Part shown: in pieces, positions 1-8,492 of the stretch
How positions within the stretch are numbered: the first letter of the stretch is position 1
How the letters are laid out: each line of letters begins with the position of its first letter
Source: UBA4416 sp044340865
Lineage (GTDB): Bacteria > Bacteroidota > Bacteroidia > B-17B0 > Aurantibacillaceae
Direction: 5' to 3'
DNA: 19,863 nt
NCBI GenBank assembly: GCA_044340865.1
Contig: JBIISW010000031.1
Coordinates: 1-19,863, forward strand
The notes under the pieces: generated by a model
What the model was told of the DNA's origin: nothing
Database searches by the model: none
Seen by the model: only the letters and a program-made list of their open reading frames with translations
Program-made: the position numbers and the translations under genes

Positions 1-450
1 AAATTCTTTTTTTTCAGCTTTATTAATTAAATCTTTTTCGGTTTTACCTTTGTATTTTTCGCTTAGTGTTTTATAAACTCGGGTTAACTCTAAATTATCA
101 GCATCAATATTTCTACCGTCTTTATTGCCAATGAAATTCCAACCATGTATATCATCGATATAACCATTTTTATCATCATCAATTCCATTTCCAGCAATTT
201 CATTTGGATTTGTCCACATCACATCTTTTAAATCTTCGTGGTTATAATCCACTCCACTATCTAAAACACCAACAATAATAGTTGTAGCTTTTTTTCCTTT
301 TAATAGTTCCTCATAAGTTCGCTCAGTACTTACACCGTTTACTTTATTTTGAGTGATGTCTAAGTTGAACCAATTATCTGGACGTTTTGCATTTTGAGAT
401 TGAGCAGAATACGCAAAAAATAAACCTGCTATGATTATTATTTTTTTCAT
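1..450 (-). CDS. S8 family (subtilisin-like) serine peptidase, N-terminal part, cut by window edge
   Basis: The reading frame is open from an ATG at 450 to the window edge, giving 150 N-terminal residues. Residues 1-18 form a signal peptide (Lys-Lys, a hydrophobic core, then AQSQ), so the enzyme is exported. Residues 58-68 contain IVGVLDSGVD, the classic subtilase motif around the catalytic Asp (D64). It is followed by the Bacteroidota-typical stretch with MWTNPNE, GIDDDKNGYIDD and HGWNF. The catalytic His and Ser lie beyond the window. It probably degrades extracellular or periplasmic protein. It is the last visible gene on the minus strand after the cystathionine beta-synthase gene, 90 bp away, with no clear promoter or terminator between them. 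Family assignment is firm; substrate and full length are unknown. Confidence 0.9.
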   Translation of the reverse strand, partial: MKKIIIIAGLFFAYSAQSQNAKRPDNWFNLDITQNKVNGVSTERTYEELLKGKKATTIIVGVLDSGVDYNHEDLKDVMWTNPNEIAGNGIDDDKNGYIDDIHGWNFIGNKDGRNIDADNLELTRVYKTLSEKYKGKTEKDLINKAEKKEF

Positions 451-540
451 GATGTTGTTTTTATGTAAAACTAAATTAAAGTAATTTTTTATAATAGAAT
501 TATGTTTTGTTTCAATAGTGAATAAATTGGTGTTAAGCGG

Positions 541-1920
541 TTAATTACAGATTTGAGAAATACCTTGTATCAAATCATGTTTTGTGATGATATGAACATG
601 CCCTGCTAAATCAGTCATTAATACGGCATTGTTTTCTTTTGTAATTAATTTAGAAACATCTTCCATTGGTGCTTGTGGGCTTACCATTGGAAATGGCGCA
701 TCCATTAGTTCTGCAACTGTTTTTGTTTTTAATGAATTATCTTCAAATAATTTAGAGAACAATACACTATCATTTAACGAACCAATAAAGTTGTTTCCAT
801 TTTTTACTGGTATTTGAGATATTCCAAATTTATTCATTAACGATAAAGCTTCATGAATACTTGCAGAAGAGTCAATTGTAACTAGTTTTTGATTTTTATG
901 TCCAGTAATTAAGTCGATTGCTTTTGGTTTTTTAATTTCAAGGAAGCCTCTATCTCGCATCCAATCATCGTTAAACATTTTTCCTAAATAACGTGTTCCA
1001 TGGTCATGAAAAATAACCACAACCACATCACCTGCTTTAAATTTATCCTTCATTTGTAATAAACCAGCCATTGCTGAACCAGCACTATTTCCGGCGAATA
1101 TACCTTCTTCACGAGGAATTCGGCGTGTCATTATTGCCGCATCACGGTCTGTTACTTTTTCAAAATGGTCAATTAAATCGATATCCACATTTTCTGGTAA
1201 AAAATCTTCACCGATACCTTCTGTTATGTAGGGGTGAATTTCATTTTTATCAATGATTCCAGTTTCTTTTAATTTTTTAAAGATTGAACCATATGTATCA
1301 ATTCCTAAAATTTTAATATTTGGATTTTTTTCTTTTAAATATTTTCCTGTGCCACTGATAGTACCTCCAGTCCCAACTCCAACAATTAAATGCGTGATTT
1401 TACCTTCTGTCTGTTCCCAAATTTCAGGCCCCGTTTGTTCATAGTGTGCAGTAGAATTTGATTTATTGTCGTATTGGTTTGGTTTCCATGAATTAGGAAC
1501 TTCTTTTTCTAATCGTGATGAAACAGAATAATATGATCTTGGATCTTCAGGTTCTACATCAGTTGGACAAACAACTACCTCAGCACCAAAAGCGCGCAAT
1601 GCATCTACTTTTTCCTTACTTTGTTTATCAGTAGTTGTGAAAATACATTTATAACCTTTTATAATTGCTGCAATAGCTAATCCCATTCCTGTATTTCCAC
1701 TAGTTCCTTCAATAATGGTTCCACCTGGCTTTAAACGGCCGTCTTTTTCAGCGTCTTCAATCATTTTCAACGCCATTCTATCTTTAATAGAGTTTCCAGG
1801 ATTTGTCGTTTCTATCTTTGCTAAAACAGTGCAAGGTAAATCCTTTGTAATATTATTAATACGAACCATTGGTGTGTTACCAATTGTTTCTAGGATATTG
1901 TTTGATATTTTTCTGAACAT
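541..1920 (-). CDS. cbs: Cystathionine beta-synthase (PLP fold plus CBS-domain pair)
   Basis: This 459-residue cytoplasmic PLP enzyme probably joins serine and homocysteine to cystathionine, or makes cysteine by the related beta-replacement. Residues 5-325 are the fold-type II cysteine synthase/CBS core. The PLP lysine is K46 in NSIKDR, the substrate loop is GTSGNTG (72-78), and the phosphate-binding loop is GVGTGGTISGTG (181-192). Residues about 335-455 form two CBS repeats (SASIHEALSLMNKFGISQIPV and a second starting near 400), a likely adenosyl-ligand regulatory module. There is no N-terminal haem domain as in the animal enzyme. Length and order match full-length bacterial CBS rather than CysK, which lacks the tail. 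The ATG at 1920 sits directly before the conserved start ISNNILETIGNTPMV. It lies 87 bp downstream of lptD on the same strand. Confidence 0.9.
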   Translation of the reverse strand: MFRKISNNILETIGNTPMVRINNITKDLPCTVLAKIETTNPGNSIKDRMALKMIEDAEKDGRLKPGGTIIEGTSGNTGMGLAIAAIIKGYKCIFTTTDKQSKEKVDALRAFGAEVVVCPTDVEPEDPRSYYSVSSRLEKEVPNSWKPNQYDNKSNSTAHYEQTGPEIWEQTEGKITHLIVGVGTGGTISGTGKYLKEKNPNIKILGIDTYGSIFKKLKETGIIDKNEIHPYITEGIGEDFLPENVDIDLIDHFEKVTDRDAAIMTRRIPREEGIFAGNSAGSAMAGLLQMKDKFKAGDVVVVIFHDHGTRYLGKMFNDDWMRDRGFLEIKKPKAIDLITGHKNQKLVTIDSSASIHEALSLMNKFGISQIPVKNGNNFIGSLNDSVLFSKLFEDNSLKTKTVAELMDAPFPMVSPQAPMEDVSKLITKENNAVLMTDLAGHVHIITKHDLIQGISQICN

Positions 1921-2007
1921 AATTTAATTTTGAGTAAAAATAAAAAAAGCTGATTGATTATTTGTGAAGTGTTGTAAAATGTTGGTAACTCTTTAGTGAC
2001 GGATTTT

Positions 2008-4548
2008 TTAAAAATTGTCGTACCATTGACGTTGACGAGGCACTTTTATATCGCTCATCATACTTGTTTTTAAATTAATTGTTAGGCTGTAACTTTTTCT
2101 AAAACCAAATGGAACCCAATCAATACGAGCTTCCCAGCAATGTAAATCCCTATAAATATTTAAACTTGTGTAACTCAGATTTTTATTTGTAAAATCATAA
2201 CCACTCGTTGCACCAAATTTCCAATACTTTGTAATATTAATATCTCCACTAAAATTAAGTGTTTGTACTTTTTCAATATTACTAGCAGTTAATCGAGTTA
2301 ATCCAATATTGTAATACATATTTAAGGTCCAAGGCAATTGTTGTTGCGCTTGATCTGGTTTTTTAGCCAATGTATTTTGCTCTGCTCCATTAGTTAAATC
2401 AGGTTTTTTTATAATAGATTGAAGTGTAGATGAATTTAAATTAACATTAACCGCAATATTTCCATTTGTAAATCGAGCTAATTTGCCATTTTCATTAAAT
2501 TCAAATTGTTTACTTCTGTATTTTGTAGTAAAGTCATAATGGTAAGGATCAAAATTTGAATTAAAAACAATATCAAAATAGTTGAATAGTTTTGTTCTAC
2601 CTGTTACTGTTACTAGACTCATTTTAAAACTATCGGCAGCAAAATTATAATTGCCTGCGAGACTTAAATTTTGAAGAATAACGACTTTCTTATTTACATA
2701 ACCAGTGTCTGTTTTCTTTCGTGTTTTAGCTTCTAAATTATTATTTAAATTGACCCCTAAGCTATTTTGCTTTCCTTGCGAAGGACCGTTAAATAAGGTG
2801 TTTTCAAATATTGAATATTTTGTATATTTTTTTGAAGTTGTATCTGTGAGGATATCTTTCCAAAATCCAAATTGTTTGTCTCCAAAGTCTGGACGATACG
2901 TATAATTAAGTGTAGGGATTAACAGATGTCTAATTTGTTTTATTTTATTGGATTTAAAAAAATAATCCATAAATAGTTTGGTTGTAAACGATGTGTTAAA
3001 GTTAGCGTCGTAACCTGTTTTAAAATCTTTTTTTATTGTGTTTGAAGTTGAGTTGGTGGTGTAATTAAACTCTTTTTCAGTTGTCTTCGTATACATCACC
3101 GCACTTAAATTAATGGCTGGCGTTACTGTAAAATATTTAAATAAAGTTACATTGGTTGAAATAGGTAATGTGTGTTTAATTCCATATTTTAAGCTATCTC
3201 CTATACTTCCTTTAAAAATTGTAGAATCTTTTCCTGATAAGCTATTGCGAGCTTCAAATAAATAACTTATTCCTATTTTATCTAATGGATTTTGTTTAAT
3301 ACGGGTTTCATTTTTAAAAGGATAAAATCGATTCACATTAAATGTGACTTCAGGAAATGAAATATCCATTTGACGTGTTGTTGTATTTTGATTATGCCTT
3401 GCGTTTAAGCTAATTGAAGATAATTTGAATGACCTCGTAAAATTGATATTTGATTGAAATGTATTGGTTAAATATTGGCCCGTGTTTAAAGAGTTTAATG
3501 TATTGTATTTAGAAGTTCTAATATTAACATCACTGCTAAATCTCATGTTTGGATTTCTTTTTTGGTCTTGAATGTGCCTCCAATTGATAGACATGTCTTT
3601 TTGTGTTGATAATGAACCTGGAATTTCTTTATCACCAGATTTAAATTCAGAGTAGCCTAATGTTAAAGCTCCACTGTATTTATAGTTGATATTGTAATTA
3701 TTGATGGTTCTTAATCCCCAGCTTCCATAACTATAGATATCTCCACGTATTGTCATATCAGTTTTATCATTAATTCCCCAATAAAACCCTCCATCTTTTA
3801 AATAAAAACCAAGATTATCACTATTGCCGTAAAAAGGAATCATAATACCTGAATGTCTTTTCTTTGTATTAGGAATATATCCAAATGGCAAACCTAATGG
3901 GGTTGGAACGCCTCCTATTTCTAAATATAAAGGACCAGTTACAATTTTATCATCGGGGATTATTTTAGCCTTGTTTGTTTTAAACATGGTGCGTGAATCT
4001 TCAAATTGGCAAGGAATGCAACTCAATTTACTAAAATAAGTGACGTTGTTACTGTCCTTTTTAACTTCTTTGCCTCTTAAGATAAGATCTCCTTCTTTTG
4101 TGATGATATCGAATATTTTCCCTTTTTTTGTTTTTAAATTATAAATCATTTTTCGGCAACTAGATTCCTTATCACCGTCACTGAATACTGGGTTTCCAAT
4201 TTCATTGCCTAAACTATCTTTCCTTCCAAATGCAGTAATTGTATTTTTTGTGTTATCAATTTCAAAGAATTCAGCTTTTAGCTCTGTTTCTTCGTATTTA
4301 ACATAAGCATCTCCAAATAAAAATATTTTTCTTCCTTCTGTTTCGTATCTAATTGAGTCACGTGCATTATATATTATACGATTTTCTAACGATTCATCAT
4401 CATTAATAGAATCAACCGTAACTCGTTTTGTGGTGTCTTTTGGTAATTGCTGGGGAATAGGAGTAACATCTTTTGATTTAGGCTGTTGACTATTTTTTTT
4501 CACGTTATTTTGAGAAAAACAAGCCAAGTCAGTTATTAACAATAACAT
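2008..4548 (-). CDS. lptD: LPS-assembly outer-membrane protein LptD (OstA family)
   Basis: LptD is the outer-membrane beta-barrel that places lipopolysaccharide in the outer leaflet. Residues about 55-205 form the periplasmic OstA/LptA-like jellyroll (IIYNARDSIRY, GDAYVKYEETELKAEFFEID). Residues 205-240 carry the LptD signature LYLEIGGVPTPLGLPFGYIPN followed by SGIMIPFYG. The remaining ~600 residues are alternating barrel strands ending in an aromatic residue (WYDNF), as expected for BAM substrates. Cys131, Cys177 and Cys180 are present, but the E. coli disulfide pattern is not obvious. The first in-frame ATG (4548) gives an N-terminus without positive charge. In-frame codons upstream, up to a stop at 4594-4596, encode SHKRIFVLL, which would complete a normal signal peptide. 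The real start is therefore probably an ATT at 4581 or 4578. The gene is divergent from the amidase at 4635. Confidence 0.93.
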   Translation of the reverse strand: MLLLITDLACFSQNNVKKNSQQPKSKDVTPIPQQLPKDTTKRVTVDSINDDESLENRIIYNARDSIRYETEGRKIFLFGDAYVKYEETELKAEFFEIDNTKNTITAFGRKDSLGNEIGNPVFSDGDKESSCRKMIYNLKTKKGKIFDIITKEGDLILRGKEVKKDSNNVTYFSKLSCIPCQFEDSRTMFKTNKAKIIPDDKIVTGPLYLEIGGVPTPLGLPFGYIPNTKKRHSGIMIPFYGNSDNLGFYLKDGGFYWGINDKTDMTIRGDIYSYGSWGLRTINNYNINYKYSGALTLGYSEFKSGDKEIPGSLSTQKDMSINWRHIQDQKRNPNMRFSSDVNIRTSKYNTLNSLNTGQYLTNTFQSNINFTRSFKLSSISLNARHNQNTTTRQMDISFPEVTFNVNRFYPFKNETRIKQNPLDKIGISYLFEARNSLSGKDSTIFKGSIGDSLKYGIKHTLPISTNVTLFKYFTVTPAINLSAVMYTKTTEKEFNYTTNSTSNTIKKDFKTGYDANFNTSFTTKLFMDYFFKSNKIKQIRHLLIPTLNYTYRPDFGDKQFGFWKDILTDTTSKKYTKYSIFENTLFNGPSQGKQNSLGVNLNNNLEAKTRKKTDTGYVNKKVVILQNLSLAGNYNFAADSFKMSLVTVTGRTKLFNYFDIVFNSNFDPYHYDFTTKYRSKQFEFNENGKLARFTNGNIAVNVNLNSSTLQSIIKKPDLTNGAEQNTLAKKPDQAQQQLPWTLNMYYNIGLTRLTASNIEKVQTLNFSGDINITKYWKFGATSGYDFTNKNLSYTSLNIYRDLHCWEARIDWVPFGFRKSYSLTINLKTSMMSDIKVPRQRQWYDNF

Positions 4549-4634
4549 CAGTAAAACAAATATGCGTTTATGCGAAATAATACAATCTAGGGTTTAAATT
4601 TACTAATCTGTAAAGCTAACAATATCATTATTAA

Positions 4635-6236
4635 ATGTCTAAATTTTTTAAATATTCAGTGCTAAAAAAATATAATTTATTTTTTACCATTTTCGTGTTA
4701 TTTATATTTTTTAGTTCATTTACTAAGGCAAAGGATGAACCCAAACATAAAGTTAAAACGGTCGTTATTGATGCAGGACATGGTGGCAAAGACCCAGGTT
4801 GCAGTGGCCACATTCATAATGAAAAAACAGTGGCGTTGGCTGTTGCATTAAAATTAGGAAAGTACATAGAAGAACATATTAAAGATGTTCGTGTCATTTA
4901 TACTAGAAAAACTGATGTTTTTGTTGATTTAGAAGATAGAGCAAAAATTGCCAACGATAATAATGCTGATTTATTTATTTCAATTCACTGTAATGCAGCA
5001 GGAAAGCCAGTATTGATTAAAGATAAAGTTACAGGTAAAATGCGACCTAAAACCTATAAAAATAAAAAAGGTAAAGTGGTGGTTGTTGAAACTTCTAATC
5101 CAGAGCCTTATGGTTCAGAAACGTATGTCATGGGCTTGAAAAATGAGGAAGGGAAAATGAAGGTTGCACAAAGAGAAAATTCAGTTATTTTATTAGAAGA
5201 TAATTATGAATCCAAATACCAAGGTTTTGATCCGGATAGTGAGGAAAGTTATATTATTATGAGTAATTATACTTCAGCATACGTATTGCAAAGTGCTGGT
5301 TTAGCAATGAAAATTCAGGAAGAATATTCAAAAAAAGCAAGTAGAGTTGATAAAGGCGTTCATCGTCAAAGTATTTGGGTATTATGGAGAACAGGAATGC
5401 CAAGTGTATTAACCGAAATAGGATATCTAACCAACCCACAAGAGGAGTTGTTTTTAGGATCAGATAAAGGACAAACCTATATGGCTGCTTGTTTATTAAG
5501 AGCTTTCAGAAAATATAAGGATGAAGTGGAAGGTCGTAAACAGGTTTATGATGACGAATTTGAAAATCAAAAACCATTAGAAAAAGAAGTTCACAGGTCT
5601 TATAAGGAACAACTTCCAGTTCCCACTGAATCAAATGATCAAATTATTAAGAGTGATTCTAATACTGTAAAAGTTGAAGTAATTAAAGATAATCCGCAAT
5701 CTAATGAGGTAATAAATCAATTAAATAATGCATTAGAGGATGAAGCTTACAAACAAAAAAAATACAGACAATTAGTGGTTTTAGCTGATTTAAATTTTAG
5801 AAATAAAAATTACAGTGATGCAAAATCATTTTATAATCAGGCCATTAACCTTAATATAAGCAACGACCTATATCCATCTAAGAGAATTAAAAGTCTTGAT
5901 TCTATTGAAAATATAATGAAGAATGTGGTAGATTCTAACATTGATTTGATTCAACCTCCTATTAAAAAAGACCAAATTGTTTTTAAAGTTCAATTTGCGA
6001 GTAGCGAAAAAGAAATGGATTATAAAACTACGTATACTCAACTAAAAGACCTTTCATTTTATAAAGTTGGACAAGTATTTAAATATACATCTGGTCAATT
6101 TCAAACGTTTGAAGAGGCTACTCAACGTCAAATAGAATTGAGAGATAGTGGTTTTAAAGATTGTTTTGTTGTTGCTTTTAAAGAAGGTTTAAGAATGGAT
6201 ATAACGGAAGCGAAAAAAATTAGCGGAACAAAATAA
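4635..6236 (+). CDS. Secreted N-acetylmuramoyl-L-alanine amidase (Amidase_3) with TPR-like and SPOR-like tail
   Basis: This zinc amidase cleaves the bond between MurNAc and the stem peptide. A signal peptide or anchor occupies residues 12-32. The Amidase_3 domain covers about 40-295 with all zinc/catalytic residues: H49 in VIDAGHGGKDPG, E63 in NEKT, H118 in ISIHCNA and E261 in VLTEIGYLTNPQEE. Residues ~122-158 are a Lys-rich insertion just after the His118 motif. Residues 300-370 are a charged linker. Residues 376-422 resemble one TPR hairpin (YRQLVVLADLNFRNKNYSDA). Residues 447-517 look like a SPOR peptidoglycan-binding fold (FKVQFASS ... DCFVVAF). At 533 residues it is longer than simple one-domain Amidase_3 enzymes. 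It is divergent from lptD, consistent with an envelope role. Enzyme class is certain; the tail domains are judged by eye. Confidence 0.92.
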   Translation: MSKFFKYSVLKKYNLFFTIFVLFIFFSSFTKAKDEPKHKVKTVVIDAGHGGKDPGCSGHIHNEKTVALAVALKLGKYIEEHIKDVRVIYTRKTDVFVDLEDRAKIANDNNADLFISIHCNAAGKPVLIKDKVTGKMRPKTYKNKKGKVVVVETSNPEPYGSETYVMGLKNEEGKMKVAQRENSVILLEDNYESKYQGFDPDSEESYIIMSNYTSAYVLQSAGLAMKIQEEYSKKASRVDKGVHRQSIWVLWRTGMPSVLTEIGYLTNPQEELFLGSDKGQTYMAACLLRAFRKYKDEVEGRKQVYDDEFENQKPLEKEVHRSYKEQLPVPTESNDQIIKSDSNTVKVEVIKDNPQSNEVINQLNNALEDEAYKQKKYRQLVVLADLNFRNKNYSDAKSFYNQAINLNISNDLYPSKRIKSLDSIENIMKNVVDSNIDLIQPPIKKDQIVFKVQFASSEKEMDYKTTYTQLKDLSFYKVGQVFKYTSGQFQTFEEATQRQIELRDSGFKDCFVVAFKEGLRMDITEAKKISGTK

Positions 6237-6254
6237 AATTATTGAATTGTATTT

Positions 6255-6644
6255 TTAAAATTCAACTTTTTCTAATTGACTACAAACACGTTCAAGTAAC
6301 ATCGTTATAATGCGTTTTGTGACTTCCTTTTTATTTTGATTGTAGAACGTAATTTCTTCGTGAGTGAAATGACCAATAATGACTCCAAATAACATTTGTT
6401 TTTGCTGAATGTTGTTCTTGAATATATCGTGAATTCGTTCAATTTTTTTGGTTTCAGTTAGGTTTTTTACAATGACTTTGTGTTCAGCCAAGAAATTATT
6501 AATGAGTGCCAAAATTATTTCGTTTTGTAATTTTAAAATTGGACGAAGACTTACACTTTGAAAAATTTCAAAATCAGTTGATTTTGTATTGTCGATGTCT
6601 ATTTTCGGACGAATACTTTTTAAAAGAGTAGATCTGTTATTCAT
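6255..6644 (-). CDS. Conserved-looking hypothetical protein, 129 aa, cytoplasmic
   Basis: I cannot assign a function. The protein has no signal peptide or membrane segment and looks mostly helical, with a central block SLRPILKLQNEIILALINNF, a charged middle (KNLTETKKIERIHDIFKNN) and a GVIIGHFTHEEITFY segment near residue 90. From memory, similar Bacteroidota proteins are sometimes labelled glyoxalase in databases. I see no VOC/glyoxalase metal-binding pattern here, so that label should not be carried over. It is the last gene of a minus-strand group (mtgA, serine hydrolase, 203-aa protein, this one), 41 bp after its upstream neighbour. It converges on the amidase gene with only 18 bp between stop codons. 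Confidence 0.75.
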   Translation of the reverse strand: MNNRSTLLKSIRPKIDIDNTKSTDFEIFQSVSLRPILKLQNEIILALINNFLAEHKVIVKNLTETKKIERIHDIFKNNIQQKQMLFGVIIGHFTHEEITFYNQNKKEVTKRIITMLLERVCSQLEKVEF

Positions 6645-6685
6645 TAGGCTAAGGTATTCAAAAATATGAATAAATGAGTTTTAAT

Positions 6686-7297
6686 TTAACTCTGTTGAAA
6701 TACAAATATGCTTTTACCTTGTTCAAAATTATCAATGTTCATTTTTTTGAAGCTTACTTTGCTCTTTTCATCTATTAAAGAAAAAACCAATTCGATTGGT
6801 TGTATTGTTGTATATAAATAATTAAAGTGAATTATTTGATCATCAATTTTCTCAATATCTATTTTTTGTTGATTCACTATTTCACAGAAAACACCTTTTT
6901 TTAAAACCCTTTTGCCAAACGTAATCATTCTTACATTTATCCCATTGATTCCTCGATTGTATTCTATTCGTTCAAATGTATTAAGATTATTAGTTTCAAT
7001 GTTGGTACTAATTAGTTTTTCTAAATCATCTGATTTATCTTCAATTATTCGGTAATAATCATCATTAACAAAGTCGTTTTCAGATTGAAACAAAGCTTTG
7101 TATTTCATAAAGTCTTTTTCTGTTTTAAAGACTTGAATTGTTTTTTGATTTAATTCCATCTCTTCGATATCTATCAGAAAATCATGAAATGGTTGATACG
7201 TTTTAGAATCATAACTGTAATCTTCTAACTTCAATGGTTCACAGAACTCGTTAGGATTTTCTTTTATTTTATAATGCGTTAGGTTAATATTGTCCAT
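6686..7297 (-). CDS. Hypothetical protein, 203 aa, cytoplasmic, unknown function
   Basis: No family is recognised. The sequence is acidic at the N-terminus (many Asp/Glu between residues 10 and 50), has no signal peptide, lipobox or membrane segment, and shows alternating strand-like stretches in the second half (NVRMITFGKRVLKKGVFCEIV, ELVFSLIDEKSKVSF). That suggests a mixed alpha/beta soluble protein. Codon use and AT content look like the neighbours, so it is probably a resident gene rather than an import. It starts at an ATG 22 bp after the serine hydrolase stop on the same strand, so it should be co-transcribed with mtgA and the hydrolase. A link to cell-wall work is only inferred from position. 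Confidence 0.7.
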   Translation of the reverse strand: MDNINLTHYKIKENPNEFCEPLKLEDYSYDSKTYQPFHDFLIDIEEMELNQKTIQVFKTEKDFMKYKALFQSENDFVNDDYYRIIEDKSDDLEKLISTNIETNNLNTFERIEYNRGINGINVRMITFGKRVLKKGVFCEIVNQQKIDIEKIDDQIIHFNYLYTTIQPIELVFSLIDEKSKVSFKKMNIDNFEQGKSIFVFQQS

Positions 7298-7319
7298 ACA
7301 ATTATAGTTTTAAATATTA

Positions 7320-8492
7320 TTATTCATCTTCAGTTTTATTAGCAGCTATATCTGTTTCAATAGGCCCGTCAATGGCAGCGTAAATCCTCCAGGTTGAATA
7401 AACATTTTTATTTAAGGTATTGCTCAAAACAATAATAGTTAAACTATCATTTAACCTGCGATGAAAAGCGGTCCGATAACCATGCCACCAGCCGTTATGA
7501 AAAACTTCTTTATTTAGATCGTCCATGTTTTTCATTCGCCATCCGAAACCATAATTACTTAATTTTTTTTCTGCACTATACGGCTTGTAAGCTAATGCTT
7601 GCGTTTCAGGTTTTAATAGTTTATGTTGGTATAAGGCGGCACTTAATAAAAATAAATCATGTGTGGTTGTGTAAATGCCTTTATCACCAACGACACCATC
7701 AAATCGATCATTGCCTATTTGTTTAAAATTTGTGGTATAACCAAAAGTCAGATTAGGATTAAAAAAATCAAGATTAATTAATGTGTGAGTATGAGTCATT
7801 CCTAATGGAATAAATAATTCTTGAGTTAAAAAATCACTGTATGTTTTTCCAGAAAGTCTCTCGATGATTAAAGCGAGTAGGGCATAGTTTGTATTGCTAT
7901 AATTAAAACGCGTGTCTTGTTTGTGATATTGTTTGGGCTGATATTTAGCCATTAAATCGCAAACATCTTTATTACACAATTGTTTTGTTTCATCTTTTAA
8001 ATAATCGCAACAAAAATAGGTGTAGTTTGGTAATCCAGAACGATGTGTGAGTAAGTGTTTAATCGTAATTTGTTTATAGGGAAATTCGGGTAAAATATCA
8101 CAAACTCTTTTATCTAAATGTAATTTACCTTGTTCATATAAGATAAGAATACCAATGCTAGTGATAACTTTTGAGACCGATGCCAATTGAAAAATAGAAG
8201 AATCGGTTAAAATTTTATTTTTTTCTTTTACAGCATATCCAAAAGATTTTTGATAGATAATTTGATTACCTTTTGCTATTAATACATTGGCATTAAATTG
8301 ATTTTGTTTGTGCATTTTATTGAACAAGGTATCTAATCTAAAAATTTCTTTTTTAAATTTAATAGAATCAATTTTACTGTAAATAGTTGGTTTTTCAGGA
8401 GATTTATAATTAATTATTCCTGCTGATGTTTCTTGCTGATTACAATTTACAATGAGGAAGGATAATAGTATAGTTGATATAATGTATTTCAT
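7320..8492 (-). CDS. Serine hydrolase lipoprotein of the class C beta-lactamase/penicillin-binding family
   Basis: Residues 1-17 are a lipoprotein signal with the lipobox-like FLIVNC, so Cys17 should be lipidated and the enzyme tethered to a membrane. The domain shows all three motifs of the family: SxxK as S105-V-S-K108 (nucleophile and general base), Y198-S-N200, and H332-N-G334 in place of the lactamase KTG, followed by WWHGYR. Members act as D,D-peptidases, esterases or beta-lactamases, and the substrate cannot be read from the motifs. HLLTHRSGLPNY (146-157) is the usual conserved block. An unusual Cys cluster (C161, C162, C173, C178, with C131) follows it. The ATG overlaps the stop of mtgA by one base (TAATG), which implies translational coupling and a shared role at the peptidoglycan. 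Confidence 0.88.
   Translation of the reverse strand: MKYIISTILLSFLIVNCNQQETSAGIINYKSPEKPTIYSKIDSIKFKKEIFRLDTLFNKMHKQNQFNANVLIAKGNQIIYQKSFGYAVKEKNKILTDSSIFQLASVSKVITSIGILILYEQGKLHLDKRVCDILPEFPYKQITIKHLLTHRSGLPNYTYFCCDYLKDETKQLCNKDVCDLMAKYQPKQYHKQDTRFNYSNTNYALLALIIERLSGKTYSDFLTQELFIPLGMTHTHTLINLDFFNPNLTFGYTTNFKQIGNDRFDGVVGDKGIYTTTHDLFLLSAALYQHKLLKPETQALAYKPYSAEKKLSNYGFGWRMKNMDDLNKEVFHNGWWHGYRTAFHRRLNDSLTIIVLSNTLNKNVYSTWRIYAAIDGPIETDIAANKTEDE

Noticed and set aside
629..1927. Several plus-strand frames of 60-70 codons opposite the cystathionine beta-synthase gene
   Set aside because: They are antisense to a well-conserved gene, have no family resemblance, and follow its codon structure.
2705..2905. 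66-codon plus-strand frame inside lptD
   Set aside because: It is antisense to conserved barrel-coding sequence and has no recognisable content.
6243..6266. Inverted repeat TTGAATT ... AATTCAA between the amidase and the 129-aa gene
   Set aside because: It has a weak AT-rich 7-bp stem with a 10-base loop; not distinguishable from chance as a terminator.
6255..6644. Glyoxalase as product name
   Set aside because: No VOC-fold metal ligands or repeats are visible; the name is likely an inherited database label.
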